Shown here: piece by piece, positions 1 to 9,394 of the stretch | How the letters are laid out: each line of letters opens with the position of its first letter | Position numbering within the stretch: position 1 is the stretch's first letter | From: an uncultured Mycoplasmatota bacterium | Lineage (GTDB): Bacteria > Bacillota_I > Bacilli_A > RF39 > UBA660 | Assembly: GCA_900543675.1 (NCBI GenBank) | Contig: UQRY01000005.1 | Location: forward strand, 1-62,332 | Direction: 5' to 3' | DNA length: 62,332 nt | Translations under genes and position numbers: made by a program | The notes under the pieces: generated by a model | The model's database searches: none | What the model was told of the DNA's origin: nothing | The model's input: only the letters and a program-made list of their open reading frames with translations

Positions 1-95
1 GTCTTGTAAATTAAATGTTACTTCATAAACCTGCATTTAGTCTAAAAATTCACGTTATTTTTCCTTGTATATCCTACCAAAAAGTTTACTTTTCT

Positions 96-938
96 CTAAC
101 GATTAAATTGTTCTTTGAAGTTACAATGTCTACATAGTTCTTCAGCTACTTGCCTATTTTCAAAACCTTTACGCATAGCCTCTATTTTAGGATTTTCAAA
201 TATACGGTCGATATTCATTGTTAAAATATTTCCTAGATTAATTATTCCCTCTCCATCTAAACAACAAGGAACTACTGTTCCATCGGATAAGATGCCGATA
301 TGATCTTTTAATGCATGACAGTACCCTTTACTTTCACAATAATGATTCTCTACGTCTGGCCAGATAAATTGATTAGCTTTATTAATATATATATTTTTAT
401 CGATTTCAATATTCATGTCCGTATATATTTTTTCCACTGTTCCTATGGATAAGTGATAATACTCCATAATTTTATTCACTGTTCTTGTGGATTTGGCATC
501 AAAACTAAAGTCATTTAGTGTCCATAAGCGATAAACAATATGCATATGAGAAGACAAAAGTTCTACTGCTTCAAAGATATCTTTTAAGTACTTTTCTTTA
601 TGATTCTCTGAGTGAAGAGAAATATTGATTTGTCTAACTACGCCACTATCTAATAAAATTTTCGCTTTTTCTTTTAAGAGAACACCATTCGTTGTGATAT
701 TCACTTGTTTTTTATATTTACGGCAGACATCTAGAATCTTTTCTAACTTGGGATGAAGGAGTGGCTCCCCTTTAATATGTAGATATACATAATCCGTATA
801 TGGATCTAATTTTTTCAATACTTTTTCAAACTCACCGACACTCATACTTCTTTTGGGACGGTTACTCACAGAACAAAAACTACAGGATAAATTGCAAATA
901 TTAGAAATTTCAATATATACCCGTTTAAATTTTTTCAT
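96..938 (-). CDS. Radical SAM/SPASM domain protein
   Basis: A 280-residue radical SAM enzyme. The N-terminus carries the iron-sulfur motif C15-x3-C19-x2-C22 followed by the GEP motif near residue 57 (KGEPLLHP). The C-terminal third has a SPASM-type set of cysteines (CESKGYC, PCCLDGEG and LCRHC), which in this family binds auxiliary clusters. Such enzymes modify peptides or sugars; no precursor peptide or partner gene is visible next to it, so the substrate is unknown. It stands alone at the left edge, and its ribosome binding site is weak. Family assignment is firm; function is open. Confidence 0.85.
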   Translation of the reverse strand: MKKFKRVYIEISNICNLSCSFCSVSNRPKRSMSVGEFEKVLKKLDPYTDYVYLHIKGEPLLHPKLEKILDVCRKYKKQVNITTNGVLLKEKAKILLDSGVVRQINISLHSENHKEKYLKDIFEAVELLSSHMHIVYRLWTLNDFSFDAKSTRTVNKIMEYYHLSIGTVEKIYTDMNIEIDKNIYINKANQFIWPDVENHYCESKGYCHALKDHIGILSDGTVVPCCLDGEGIINLGNILTMNIDRIFENPKIEAMRKGFENRQVAEELCRHCNFKEQFNR

Positions 939-1212
939 ATTGATTACTTACTTCTTTCTATCCTTAAAAAGGTGTCTATTAGACATTATAACGAAATTTT
1001 TCTCTTATGAAAAGTTTTTTCTTACTTTATTTCCTATCTTTTTGTCGACAAAAGTTAAGTTGGGTATGCCTCTTTCAACAAGATTTTCTAGAAATCAAAA
1101 AGTAGACTCATTTTTTTGAATCTACTTTGTCTTTTAAAAATTTCCTCGTTCTTTCATGAAATTTTCTATTTCTAGTCTTTTCATTGGTTTTGAATTCTTT
1201 ATTAGATATCTA
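939..1212. other. Intergenic region with one terminator
   Basis: This gap contains the hairpin at 1099-1128. I see no other gene or clear regulatory site in it. Confidence 0.5.
1099..1128 (-). terminator. Terminator after uvrB-GT8 unit
   Basis: Twelve-base arms at 1099-1110 and 1117-1128 pair with one mismatch around a six-base loop. On the minus strand the hairpin is followed by a short T run. It lies about 85 bp past the stop of the GT8 gene. Confidence 0.65.
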
Positions 1213-2199
1213 TTATTTATTTTTAATTCGTACTTTCGTAATTATTTTCTTTAATGGTTGATGACAAGCATCTGGCATATACGCTCTAGCTAAAAGCATC
1301 TGATAAAATTTATCTTGAGAATTGATTAGCGGAATATGAGCTGGCGCATCAATTAACTCGAAGTTATTATCTACTTGAAATACATATTTTCTAAATAGTT
1401 GATTGTAGGGATTTACATTATTCTTCATCCAGGGTTTAATTCCAAATAACCCATAACTGTGTAAAATTTTAGGGTTTTCTCGAGCTTTACAAGTTTCTGG
1501 ATAAGCAATTCCTTTCTTTAAACAATATAACTTTCTTTGAGGAGTATTTAACCCAAATACATAGGGAGGTAGATTATAAGAAAGGGGAAGCTCTTCTATT
1601 TTTTCGTTTAATACACAATTTAAAGTATCTTGATCAGGATATTGGAGTTTTAAATCAGGATGGGTTCTAATAAAGTCAATGATTTGTTGTTGGCAGTTCT
1701 CTTTTACCCAAGCTTCTTTGTTGATATATAAGACTCCTGAATTATAGTAGGTCGGAACATTTAGATGTTTATAATATTTCTTTTCTAGTTCGTCCCTGCT
1801 AGCATAGACTAGATGTTCGGGGAGGGAAAAAAGAGTATTTAATTGATCAACAACAATCGTGTCGGAGTCTAAGTATAATAAATTATCGATTTCAGAAAGT
1901 TGCTTGGCTAATATTTCTTGGAAAAACAGCCTAGAATTAGCAACCTGACTACCTTTCCATTCAGGAATACGGTATTTTTCGATGTGATAATCTTCCAGTG
2001 GATAAATATAATATTTTATCTGGGGATAAGCATGCATTACTTTTTCTATTTTCTGATAGTCCTCATCTTCTAATTTTTCGGTAATCAAATGAAGGATAGG
2101 TTCTTCTAACTGAGCATTTTCTAATAGAGATAAAATAGAAGCTAGGGTAATTTCTAAATAATTTTTATCTGTTGCGTATAAAATATGAGATGTTTTCAA
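1213..2199 (-). CDS. Glycosyltransferase family 8 protein
   Basis: A 328-residue GT8 enzyme, a family that transfers sugars from nucleotide-sugars with retention of configuration. Visible marks are the N-terminal ILYATD strand, the metal-binding DSD motif (LYLDSDTIVV, near residue 114) and the C-terminal HSYGLFGIKPW motif typical of GT8. The start is a TTG at 2199 with an AAGGTGAT ribosome binding site eight bases upstream. It begins 19 bp after the uvrB stop and is probably co-transcribed with it. It is a clear paralogue of the GT8 gene at 7612-8610. The acceptor is unknown; a cell-wall or surface glycan is a guess. Confidence 0.85.
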   Translation of the reverse strand: MKTSHILYATDKNYLEITLASILSLLENAQLEEPILHLITEKLEDEDYQKIEKVMHAYPQIKYYIYPLEDYHIEKYRIPEWKGSQVANSRLFFQEILAKQLSEIDNLLYLDSDTIVVDQLNTLFSLPEHLVYASRDELEKKYYKHLNVPTYYNSGVLYINKEAWVKENCQQQIIDFIRTHPDLKLQYPDQDTLNCVLNEKIEELPLSYNLPPYVFGLNTPQRKLYCLKKGIAYPETCKARENPKILHSYGLFGIKPWMKNNVNPYNQLFRKYVFQVDNNFELIDAPAHIPLINSQDKFYQMLLARAYMPDACHQPLKKIITKVRIKNK

Positions 2200-2218
2200 G
2201 TGGTTATCACCTTATTTT

Positions 2219-4183
2219 CTATTCATTTTCTGCTTTCATTTCGAATAAAATATCACGTAGTTCCATCGCTCTTTCGAAATCAAGGTCGCGAGCAGCTTTC
2301 TTCATTTCCTCTTCAATATTTTGAATTGTCTTAAGTAACTCTTTCTTATCGACTTTCTGGGCTTTCTTTCCTTTTGTTTCCTTGGTTTCATCGACGTTAC
2401 TGATTAATTCACGAATTTCTTTTTGAATTGTTTTAGGAACAATACCATGTTCACGGTTATATGCTTCTTGAATTTCTCGACGACGTTTTGTTTCATCGAT
2501 CGCATTTCTCATACTATCCGTGATTTTATCGGCATACATGATACAGTGACCTTCAGCATTTCTCGCACAACGTCCAATGGTTTGGATTAAACTCCGTTCA
2601 CTTCTCAAGAAACCTTCTTTATCCGCATCTAATATGGCGATTAAACTTACTTCTGGAATATCAATTCCTTCTCTTAGTAGGTTAATACCGACGATACAAT
2701 CGTATTTTCCAAGACGAAGATCACGAATAATCCGCATTCTCTCTAGCGTTTTAACTTCACTATGTAAATAAGCGACTTTAATATCGGTTTCTTTTAAATA
2801 GTTGGTTAATTCTTCAGCCATACGAATAGTCAGTGTCGTAATTAAGGTTCTTTCATTCTTAGCTATCCGTTCTTTAATCTCAGCAATTAAATCATCGATT
2901 TGTCCTTCTGTTTTACGGATTTCAATTGTCGGATCTAATAGTCCGGTTGGACGAATAATTTGTTCAATGAACTTACCGCCAGTCAAACCTAATTCATAGT
3001 CACCAGGTGTAGCAGATACATAGATAGCTTGATTTAATTTATGTTCAAATTCGTCGAATTTTAATGGTCGATTATCTAAGGCACTAGGCAACCTAAAGCC
3101 ATACTCTACTAAATTCATTTTACGAGCTCGGTCACCATTATACATACCACGTACTTGAGGAAGGGTCACATGAGATTCGTCGACGATTAAAAGGAAATCG
3201 TCAGGGAAGAAATCGATTAATGTAGTAGGCGTCTCTCCTTCTCCTCTTAGAGACATATGGCGGGAATAATTTTCTATGCCATGACAGAAACCAGTTTCTT
3301 CTAGCATTTCAATATCGTAGTTCGTTCGTTGTTCCAATCGTTCGGCTGCAAGTAACTTGTTGTTGTCTTTTAATTCTTTCAAACGAACGGCGAGTTCTTC
3401 TTTGATTCTACGGATTGCTTCATGTAGTTTATCATCACTTGTTACGAAGTGGCTAGCTGGGAAAATACTGATCGTTTTCTTATTTTGAATAATCGCTCCA
3501 GTTAAAATATCAATTTCACTGATTCTGTCTACTTCATCATCGAAGAATTCAATTCTAATTCCTTTGGTACTCTGATAAGCTGGGATGATTTCTAGAGTGT
3601 CCCCTTTAACTCGAAAAGTTCCACGTTTAAAATCGAAGTCATTTCTTTCATACATCATTTCTACTAGTTTAGCTAGAATTTGATTTCTACTGATAATATC
3701 CCCCACATTAACGGTTAACATTTTCTTTAAGTACTCTTCAACTTCACCAATACCATAGATACAAGAAACACTCGCAACAACAATAACATCTCGTCTAGAA
3801 AGTAATGCACTGGTAGCAGAATGACGCAACTCATCAATTTCATCGTTGATGGAAGAATCCTTTTCAATATAGGTATCTGTAGAAGGAACATAGGCTTCTG
3901 GCTGATAATAGTCATAGTAGGAAACAAAATACTCTACTCGATTTTCAGGGAATAGTTCTTTAAACTCAGAATATAGTTGCCCCGCTAATGTTTTATTGTG
4001 AGCTAAAATTAGAGTTGGCTTATCTACCTCTTGAATTACATTCGCCATCGTAAAAGTCTTACCTGTACCGGTTGCCCCTAATAGAACTTGGTTTTTCTTT
4101 CCTTCTTTTATTCCTGCGACTAACTCTTTAATGGCTTCTGGCTGATCACCACTTGGTTTAAATTTTGATACTAAATTGAACAT
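2219..4183 (-). CDS. uvrB: UvrABC system protein B
   Basis: The damage-verifying helicase-like subunit of nucleotide excision repair, which loads UvrC after UvrA hands over the lesion. Seen in order: Walker A GATGTGKT, the YYDYYQPEAY beta-hairpin, helicase motifs (DESH; LIQTIGRCARN) and a C-terminal UVR coiled coil that contacts UvrC. The open frame extends upstream to 4228, but the ATG at 4183 has an AAAGGTGAT ribosome binding site at proper distance and gives 654 residues starting MFNLVSKFKPSGDQP, the usual UvrB start. uvrA is not beside it, unlike in B. subtilis. I saw no obvious LexA/DinR box upstream. Confidence 0.97.
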   Translation of the reverse strand: MFNLVSKFKPSGDQPEAIKELVAGIKEGKKNQVLLGATGTGKTFTMANVIQEVDKPTLILAHNKTLAGQLYSEFKELFPENRVEYFVSYYDYYQPEAYVPSTDTYIEKDSSINDEIDELRHSATSALLSRRDVIVVASVSCIYGIGEVEEYLKKMLTVNVGDIISRNQILAKLVEMMYERNDFDFKRGTFRVKGDTLEIIPAYQSTKGIRIEFFDDEVDRISEIDILTGAIIQNKKTISIFPASHFVTSDDKLHEAIRRIKEELAVRLKELKDNNKLLAAERLEQRTNYDIEMLEETGFCHGIENYSRHMSLRGEGETPTTLIDFFPDDFLLIVDESHVTLPQVRGMYNGDRARKMNLVEYGFRLPSALDNRPLKFDEFEHKLNQAIYVSATPGDYELGLTGGKFIEQIIRPTGLLDPTIEIRKTEGQIDDLIAEIKERIAKNERTLITTLTIRMAEELTNYLKETDIKVAYLHSEVKTLERMRIIRDLRLGKYDCIVGINLLREGIDIPEVSLIAILDADKEGFLRSERSLIQTIGRCARNAEGHCIMYADKITDSMRNAIDETKRRREIQEAYNREHGIVPKTIQKEIRELISNVDETKETKGKKAQKVDKKELLKTIQNIEEEMKKAARDLDFERAMELRDILFEMKAENE

Positions 4184-4519
4184 ATATATCACCTTTTTGT
4201 AAATTTTATAAAAAAATTCGTGTAACACTTCTTTAAAAAATAGTTCAACATCAAGTTATGTAAGTAAAAGTTACTAATTTTGATTTTGAAATAAAAAGAA
4301 AATAATACTTAACTTTAATTTCACGGAATATTCTATCATCTTTTTATTTTTTGTACAATAGAACAGAGTTCATATTTCTTTGCTACAATTTAATTCCTAC
4401 AAGAAACAAAAAGACATAACTTCGTATAGCGAAAGTTATGTTTTTCTTAACTATTTATAGAAACGAATCCATATTTTTGTAAATTCATTCATTATTTTTT
4501 TATAGTTAGAGCGATTTTT
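4184..4519. other. AT-rich intergenic region
   Basis: This 336-bp gap holds the uvrB leader and the terminator at 4414-4441. I see no gene in it. Confidence 0.5.
4414..4441. terminator. Bidirectional terminator
   Basis: Arms ACATAACTT (4414-4422) and AAGTTATGT (4433-4441) form a stem flanked by an A run on one side and TTTTTCTT on the other. It closes the minus-strand cluster that ends at 4520. Confidence 0.75.
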
Positions 4520-4969
4520 TTACTGAATATTTGGATCCATTTCTAAATCATAATTTAATTTCTCTTGTTTTCTAATAAAGGGATTAATATATTCATAATA
4601 ATCTGGCTTGGGATGTAGTTCAAACGCATCATAGCTTTTTATGTATCTTTCATTGTTTATGATAATTATTTCTTCATGATGGAAATTGAAGACTATACTG
4701 ATTAGGGAAGAAGCAACAAGGCAAATAGGGATTTCTATAATAAGTAAGAAAATACTAATTATGAGGCCATCTATCTTTCCTTGTTTTTTATTTATATAGA
4801 TCAGTGAATAGGTAATGAGAAAAATATTGACAAGAAAGAGTAAGGCATAGTATACCCATCCTAGAAAATCGTAACCTACAACATTTAAAATTATTTTTAT
4901 TACTAAAAACAGTGCAGTTACTATTAGTAACTCTATTACTCCTATTAGATACCAATTTCTTTTTTTCAT
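4520..4969 (-). CDS. Hypothetical membrane protein
   Basis: A 149-residue protein with about three to four hydrophobic segments in its first 95 residues, then a soluble acidic tail rich in tyrosine, proline and aspartate. It has a good ribosome binding site (GAGGTAG). I do not recognise the family. It is the last gene of a minus-strand cluster running from 7379 to 4520 that includes a predicted metalloprotease. Confidence 0.6.
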   Translation of the reverse strand: MKKRNWYLIGVIELLIVTALFLVIKIILNVVGYDFLGWVYYALLFLVNIFLITYSLIYINKKQGKIDGLIISIFLLIIEIPICLVASSLISIVFNFHHEEIIIINNERYIKSYDAFELHPKPDYYEYINPFIRKQEKLNYDLEMDPNIQ

Positions 4970-5043
4970 ATACTACCTCTATCTATACTAAGTGTTAAAT
5001 TGATCCTCTTAGTATAAGTAAATATTCTGAATTGATGAAAAAA

Positions 5044-5409
5044 TTATTTACTCTCTTCATTATTTTCTACATTCATCATATAAGAATGAATATATGACGT
5101 AACTTTGTTATCTGTTAAGTAAAAATAGTTTCCACTTTTTAAAATATATTTACTTTCCTTATCTATATCCTCTATTTTTTCAATTTCAGATAATGGAGTT
5201 TCTAATATAATTTCCTTCTTCATTCTCACTATAGGATTAATTTGAGGTCCAGACCGAAAGGATTCTTCATCTTTTGGGTAATCAAACAACATCATTCTCT
5301 GATTCGTAATTAAAGTAGTGATTGGGATTTCTTTATCTTCCACCTTTAATAATGACTTATCCGATAAAAGTTTTATTTCTTCTCCTTCTAATAAAACATA
5401 CTCTAACAT
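5044..5409 (-). CDS. Hypothetical protein, possibly PH-like fold
   Basis: A 121-residue protein with no signal peptide or membrane segment. The pattern of short beta strands (GEEIKLLSDKSLLKVEDKEI, then ITNQRMMLFDYP) resembles bacterial PH-like domains, where such a line often reads 'lTnqRliL'. This is an inference from pattern only. It lies between the acidic small protein (5446) and the membrane protein (4520) in the same unknown cluster. Confidence 0.55.
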   Translation of the reverse strand: MLEYVLLEGEEIKLLSDKSLLKVEDKEIPITTLITNQRMMLFDYPKDEESFRSGPQINPIVRMKKEIILETPLSEIEKIEDIDKESKYILKSGNYFYLTDNKVTSYIHSYMMNVENNEESK

Positions 5410-5445
5410 AACACTTTATTCCTTTTCATTTTAAATTATTTTATA

Positions 5446-5643
5446 TTAATCCATATATTCAGCTATACTTATGGCATCATCCACTTTATCCTCTTCAAGT
5501 AGCATAGAAATAAGTTGAAGTTTTAACTCTTCTTTATCTTCTGATGATAAATTTTTTATTTTATCTTCAATAGTTAAATTGTCTTCTATATCTACTACAT
5601 CATTTTCTTCATCAACGATTTCATACTCCTCTTCTTGCGGCAT
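5446..5643 (-). CDS. Small acidic hypothetical protein
   Basis: A 65-residue, strongly acidic protein. The first 25 residues are almost all Glu, Asp and hydrophobics, followed by a helix-forming half (IEDKIKNLSSEDKEELKLQL). The start codon lies inside the end of the metalloprotease-like gene (23-bp overlap) and has a GAGGTGA ribosome binding site, so the two are translationally linked. Function is unknown; an interaction or regulatory partner of the neighbouring protein is possible. Confidence 0.55.
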   Translation of the reverse strand: MPQEEEYEIVDEENDVVDIEDNLTIEDKIKNLSSEDKEELKLQLISMLLEEDKVDDAISIAEYMD

Positions 5644-6793
5644 TTGGTTTCACCTCACTTTGAGACACTTCTAATAATTCAACAGCGATATCGCTTGGGA
5701 TTTGTTCGCTACTTTCTTTGATTGGAGATTTTATACTGTTAATTAAGTCTTCTATCCCTCTTTCGGCCATCCATAAGTCTCTTCCATACTCACCATATCT
5801 TTCAAGACTAGCTAAGTCATCAATTAATTCAGCATGTTTATTGATCTCTTGTAAAAGCTTTCTTACTACTTTGATTCTTTTTGGCATGATGTGTTGGTAG
5901 GCATCAACTAAACGCTCATCTTTACCAATTACTCTTGTTGCATTTTTTAATTTCTTTAACTCTTGGTGTAGGCAAGTGAAGACAACAATAAAGTAATCGA
6001 ATTTTTCTTCCGTACTCATTTTTTCTACTTGTTGTTTCTCTATTTCTTGATCCATTGCTTTTAACACAAAATCTCTAGCCACTTCATATTTATCCATATC
6101 AAGATGATTCTCTTTGTCGATTAGTCCTTTAAATAATTCTTGATTTGGTTTCACTTCCCCAGATTTAGTAAACATAATTTGAAGCATAGGGTATTCATTC
6201 ACATATTCGGGTCTTTTTTTTACAATTTCACTTAAATGATACACATCGAAATATTCCATTTGACGTTTTTTATTCCCATTTGTCTTATAGCCCACAGTTT
6301 GTTGTTGATGAAGATTTATGAGATTGGTATCTATTTCTATTTCATACATGGACTTATCGATTCTATTTTTATGCAAAACATCTTCTAAAAATATATATCC
6401 CCAACAGTTAGCATCATTTTCCATGCCATTAAAAAAGTAGTTTTTACGGTACTCGTCAAATTCATCGGTAGATAGTTCTTTTCTAAACAAATCACTTTTA
6501 ATCGTTTCAAAGACAGCTAGATTAGCTTCAGGTTGATGAACATGATAGGATTGATAGGAATGACGATTTTCATGGGATATTACAAATAGCATACTTTGAG
6601 TTGGGGTTAAAGTTTTCGTTTTACTTAATTCTTTTTCTAATACTTGTTTATTTATGCCTATTACTCCGAAATTCCCATAGTTAACTCCACTTATATTTTT
6701 ATTTTTTAATTCATTCCCATTTATGTCTTTATCACTAAGATAGACACTAGTTAACGGAATATCTAAGTCTCTACAACAATAGTTAGACATCAT
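5621..6793 (-). CDS. Predicted HExxH zinc metalloprotease-like protein
   Basis: A 390-residue cytosolic-looking protein, with no signal peptide. The segment FVISHENRHSYQ contains HENRH, matching the HExxH zinc-binding and catalytic motif. About 50 residues later GMENDANCWGY could supply the third zinc ligand in a gluzincin-like way (E/D-x-x-A-x-x-W-G is common at this place). The rest is helical. It overlaps both the upstream gene (11 bp) and the downstream small acidic gene (23 bp), so the three are translated as a unit. Metalloprotease activity is inferred from the motif; no substrate can be named. Confidence 0.55.
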   Translation of the reverse strand: MMSNYCCRDLDIPLTSVYLSDKDINGNELKNKNISGVNYGNFGVIGINKQVLEKELSKTKTLTPTQSMLFVISHENRHSYQSYHVHQPEANLAVFETIKSDLFRKELSTDEFDEYRKNYFFNGMENDANCWGYIFLEDVLHKNRIDKSMYEIEIDTNLINLHQQQTVGYKTNGNKKRQMEYFDVYHLSEIVKKRPEYVNEYPMLQIMFTKSGEVKPNQELFKGLIDKENHLDMDKYEVARDFVLKAMDQEIEKQQVEKMSTEEKFDYFIVVFTCLHQELKKLKNATRVIGKDERLVDAYQHIMPKRIKVVRKLLQEINKHAELIDDLASLERYGEYGRDLWMAERGIEDLINSIKSPIKESSEQIPSDIAVELLEVSQSEVKPNAARRGV

Positions 6794-7379
6794 TTGGATA
6801 AGAAAGTTCTTTTCTATTAAGGATAAATGTTCTTTCTGCGCATCTTTCTTTTTTCTTTAATAAATATTGAAAAAGATTATCTAGGACATTATTCCCTCCT
6901 TTGGTCGCATAACCAATCATTCCAGAAATGTAAGTAATTAAAAATTGTAAGTCATATTCTTCTACTTTTTCGTTATTTCTTATTTTTTGATATATTTTTA
7001 TTGCCCGCTCATAGGCATTTTGTTTACGTCTTTTTAGCTCTGTTAGTTCTGGTTCTTGAAAAAATATTTCCCTATATTGCTTACTAAATAATAAAGAGTG
7101 TCGCAAAATATATAAATCATTACTATTTTTATATAGTATATTTAAATAAGCTTTTAAGTCGCTCTGATTTAATTTATTTAAATTACCCTTTTCATATAAA
7201 TCTACAATATAATTATCTAAAGCATCCAGTTGAACAGAATAGCGCATATCTGTTGGACAGTCTTCTTTTATCATCTTCTTTTTTTCTTCTATCCATTGTT
7301 GAAGCATGCTTGTTCTTTTTAAAACCTCTTGATAATATTCTTTTTCATATAGATTGATCATCCGACTATTTTTTTGCAT
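6783..7379 (-). CDS. Hypothetical helical protein
   Basis: A 198-residue, lysine- and glutamate-rich, mostly alpha-helical protein with no signal peptide or membrane segment. It is the first gene of the unknown minus-strand cluster and has a GGTGAAGAG ribosome binding site. Its last codons overlap the start of the HExxH protein by 11 bp. Family not recognised. Confidence 0.55.
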   Translation of the reverse strand: MQKNSRMINLYEKEYYQEVLKRTSMLQQWIEEKKKMIKEDCPTDMRYSVQLDALDNYIVDLYEKGNLNKLNQSDLKAYLNILYKNSNDLYILRHSLLFSKQYREIFFQEPELTELKRRKQNAYERAIKIYQKIRNNEKVEEYDLQFLITYISGMIGYATKGGNNVLDNLFQYLLKKKERCAERTFILNRKELSYPNDV

Positions 7380-7611
7380 ATCTCTTCACCACTTTTATTA
7401 TACATTATCCCCTAATATTTACTAACTCAACTTTTACTAAAATTTGGTTATTTACAACTTTTTACTTAACTCTTCTACTGTACTTTGAATTAGGATTGAT
7501 GTTTTTTACTTATCAGTAAAATTTTAATATTTTAAATTAGTCATCTTATCGTATAATATATAAATATATTTATTGGGATTGTTTTAACTATACTATTTAT
7601 TCTAAAGGAGA

Positions 7612-8610
7612 GTGATTAAAATAGAAAATTTACATGTACTATATGCAACAAATTCTAATTATTTAACAATCACTTTGGCTTCTATCCTTTCTTTAATAGA
7701 GAATGCTAAAATCTTAACTTTGCATTTTCATATTATGATAGAGAATTTTTCTGATGCTGATTATCAAAAAATAGAGCGTTTTTTCAGCCAATATCCTCAA
7801 GCCACCTTTCATCTATATCCCATTGATGAATTTAATTTATCCCAATATGGAATACCCTTTTGGCATGGTACTCAGGTAGCTAATTCAAGATTATTTTTTC
7901 AAGAAATTATGAAATCTAGTTTGGATACGATTGATTATCTTCTTTATTTAGATGCGGATACAATTATTGTTGGAGACTTAACTTCTCTAGAGCAATATAC
8001 AGAAGGAATATACGTAGTAAGAGATGAAACTACTAATTCCTATTATAATAACTTAAATCATCTTCAAGACTACTTTAATTCTGGGGTTATGTACATTCAT
8101 CTAGATACTTGGAAAAAGATGGATTATCAAACAAAAATCATTAATTTCATCCAGAAAAACAAGAATATTCCGTTAACTTATCCAGATCAAGATATTTTAA
8201 ATTGTGTTTTGGATAATCAAGCAGAATGGTTACCATTATCCTATAATCTTTCTCCCTTTTCTTATATTTTCAGCTCAAAAAAAGAAAAACTTTTTTATAA
8301 TCCTAACAAAAGAAAAATTACTTTAGAAGAGACAATAGAAGCAAGAAAAGATCCTAAGATTATTCATTCTTATGGATTAGCTGGAATTAAACCATGGATG
8401 GATAATCATATCAATCCTTTTAACGATTTATTTATGCAGTATATTGAACAAATAGAGCCTAACTATCAAAAAGAAAAACTAACTTTATTTAAACAACTAC
8501 TTACTTGGCGAAAAGAATGGTTTTGTGACTTTTTACTAGCGAAAACTTATTTACCAGATAGTCTTCAAGAGAAAGCTAAAGAATTCGTATTATATTTACA
8601 TAATCATTAG
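7612..8610 (+). CDS. Glycosyltransferase family 8 protein (paralogue)
   Basis: A 332-residue GT8 enzyme, paralogous along its whole length to the one at 1213-2199. It shows the VLYATNSNYL start, the metal-binding DAD motif (LYLDADTIIV) and HSYGLAGIKPWM near the end. The start is uncertain: GTG at 7612 is only one or two bases from the AAAGGAG at 7604-7610, and no other standard start lies nearby, so an ATT at 7615 or ATA at 7621 cannot be excluded. A TATAAT-like element sits at 7552-7557. It is the only plus-strand gene in the first 33 kb. Confidence 0.82.
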   Translation: MIKIENLHVLYATNSNYLTITLASILSLIENAKILTLHFHIMIENFSDADYQKIERFFSQYPQATFHLYPIDEFNLSQYGIPFWHGTQVANSRLFFQEIMKSSLDTIDYLLYLDADTIIVGDLTSLEQYTEGIYVVRDETTNSYYNNLNHLQDYFNSGVMYIHLDTWKKMDYQTKIINFIQKNKNIPLTYPDQDILNCVLDNQAEWLPLSYNLSPFSYIFSSKKEKLFYNPNKRKITLEETIEARKDPKIIHSYGLAGIKPWMDNHINPFNDLFMQYIEQIEPNYQKEKLTLFKQLLTWRKEWFCDFLLAKTYLPDSLQEKAKEFVLYLHNH

Positions 8611-8720
8611 AATCGTTAATTTATTAGTCACTAATTTTTTTAAGGATGATTGGGTAATCAGTTAATACTTTCCTTAGATATAAGTTTAGAAAAGTCTATT
8701 CGATAGTGACCAAGTATATT

Positions 8721-9347
8721 TCATTTATAACGTTTTAGTGCATCTTCTTCATAGACAGGTTGACCACCATGATGAATAATATAAGGGATTCCTTCTTTAT
8801 TTCTTCGATCAGAAACAACCGCAATATGATTAGGGAAAATAACAATATCTCCACCTTGCCACTTTTCTATTTGTTTCATATCTGTTGTTAAAGAGGAAGC
8901 ATTTCTGTCGAAAAAGATTTTTAAATTTCTGACACGTCGATAATCAATATTTTTATCTATTACTTTAATTTCTGGATAAGCTTCGCGATGATTTCGAATG
9001 TCTTGATCAACTAACTCTCGTAAATCATAACCTGCTTCTAGGAAAGCGGCAGCAACAACATCTGTACATACACCTATTCCTGGAGGAGGATATCCTCCGT
9101 CATAGTATTCACTTTTATACTTAGGGTTTTGTTCTACGAAATTACGTGCACCATTTAACAAATCAACATAGTCATCTACCCCATCTTTATCTTGATCATG
9201 ATCACTATATACATAATCAATATTAAAGTCTTCACCACTATAATATTTTTTAGGAATTAAATTATAGTAATCTAGAAAATAGTAAACTATGCCTAAAATT
9301 AAAATTACGATAATCGCTAAAATTATTAACCATTTATTTCTTTTCAT
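8721..9347 (-). CDS. DUF1287 domain protein, membrane-anchored
   Basis: A 208-residue protein with an N-terminal membrane anchor (residues 7-27) and an outside domain of the DUF1287 family: YPPPGIGVCTDVVAAAF carries the conserved Cys, and HIAVVSDRR the conserved His, giving a Cys/His pair like that of NlpC/P60-type cysteine hydrolases. Before the domain is an EF-hand-like acidic loop (DHDQDKDGVDDYVD). The catalytic role is inferred, as the family is uncharacterised. It converges with the GT8 gene at 7612-8610 and sits alone. Confidence 0.8.
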   Translation of the reverse strand: MKRNKWLIILAIIVILILGIVYYFLDYYNLIPKKYYSGEDFNIDYVYSDHDQDKDGVDDYVDLLNGARNFVEQNPKYKSEYYDGGYPPPGIGVCTDVVAAAFLEAGYDLRELVDQDIRNHREAYPEIKVIDKNIDYRRVRNLKIFFDRNASSLTTDMKQIEKWQGGDIVIFPNHIAVVSDRRNKEGIPYIIHHGGQPVYEEDALKRYK

Positions 9348-9394
9348 TTTCCTTCACACCATCATTATAACAAAAAAAAGAAGCTTATGCTTCA

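Noticed and set aside
3707..3720. A single LytTR-like 9-mer (ACCGTTAAT on the minus strand).
   Set aside because: It lies inside the uvrB coding region, is unpaired, and no second copy sits 12 bp away.
4416..4428. A 13-base match to one arm of the loxP site (ATAACTTCGTATA).
   Set aside because: It is half of an ordinary terminator hairpin; the second arm lacks the lox sequence and spacer, and there is no Cre-like gene.
5718..5900. Plus-strand frames within the 4.5-7.4 kb cluster.
   Set aside because: They overlap well-supported minus-strand genes fully and have no start signals.
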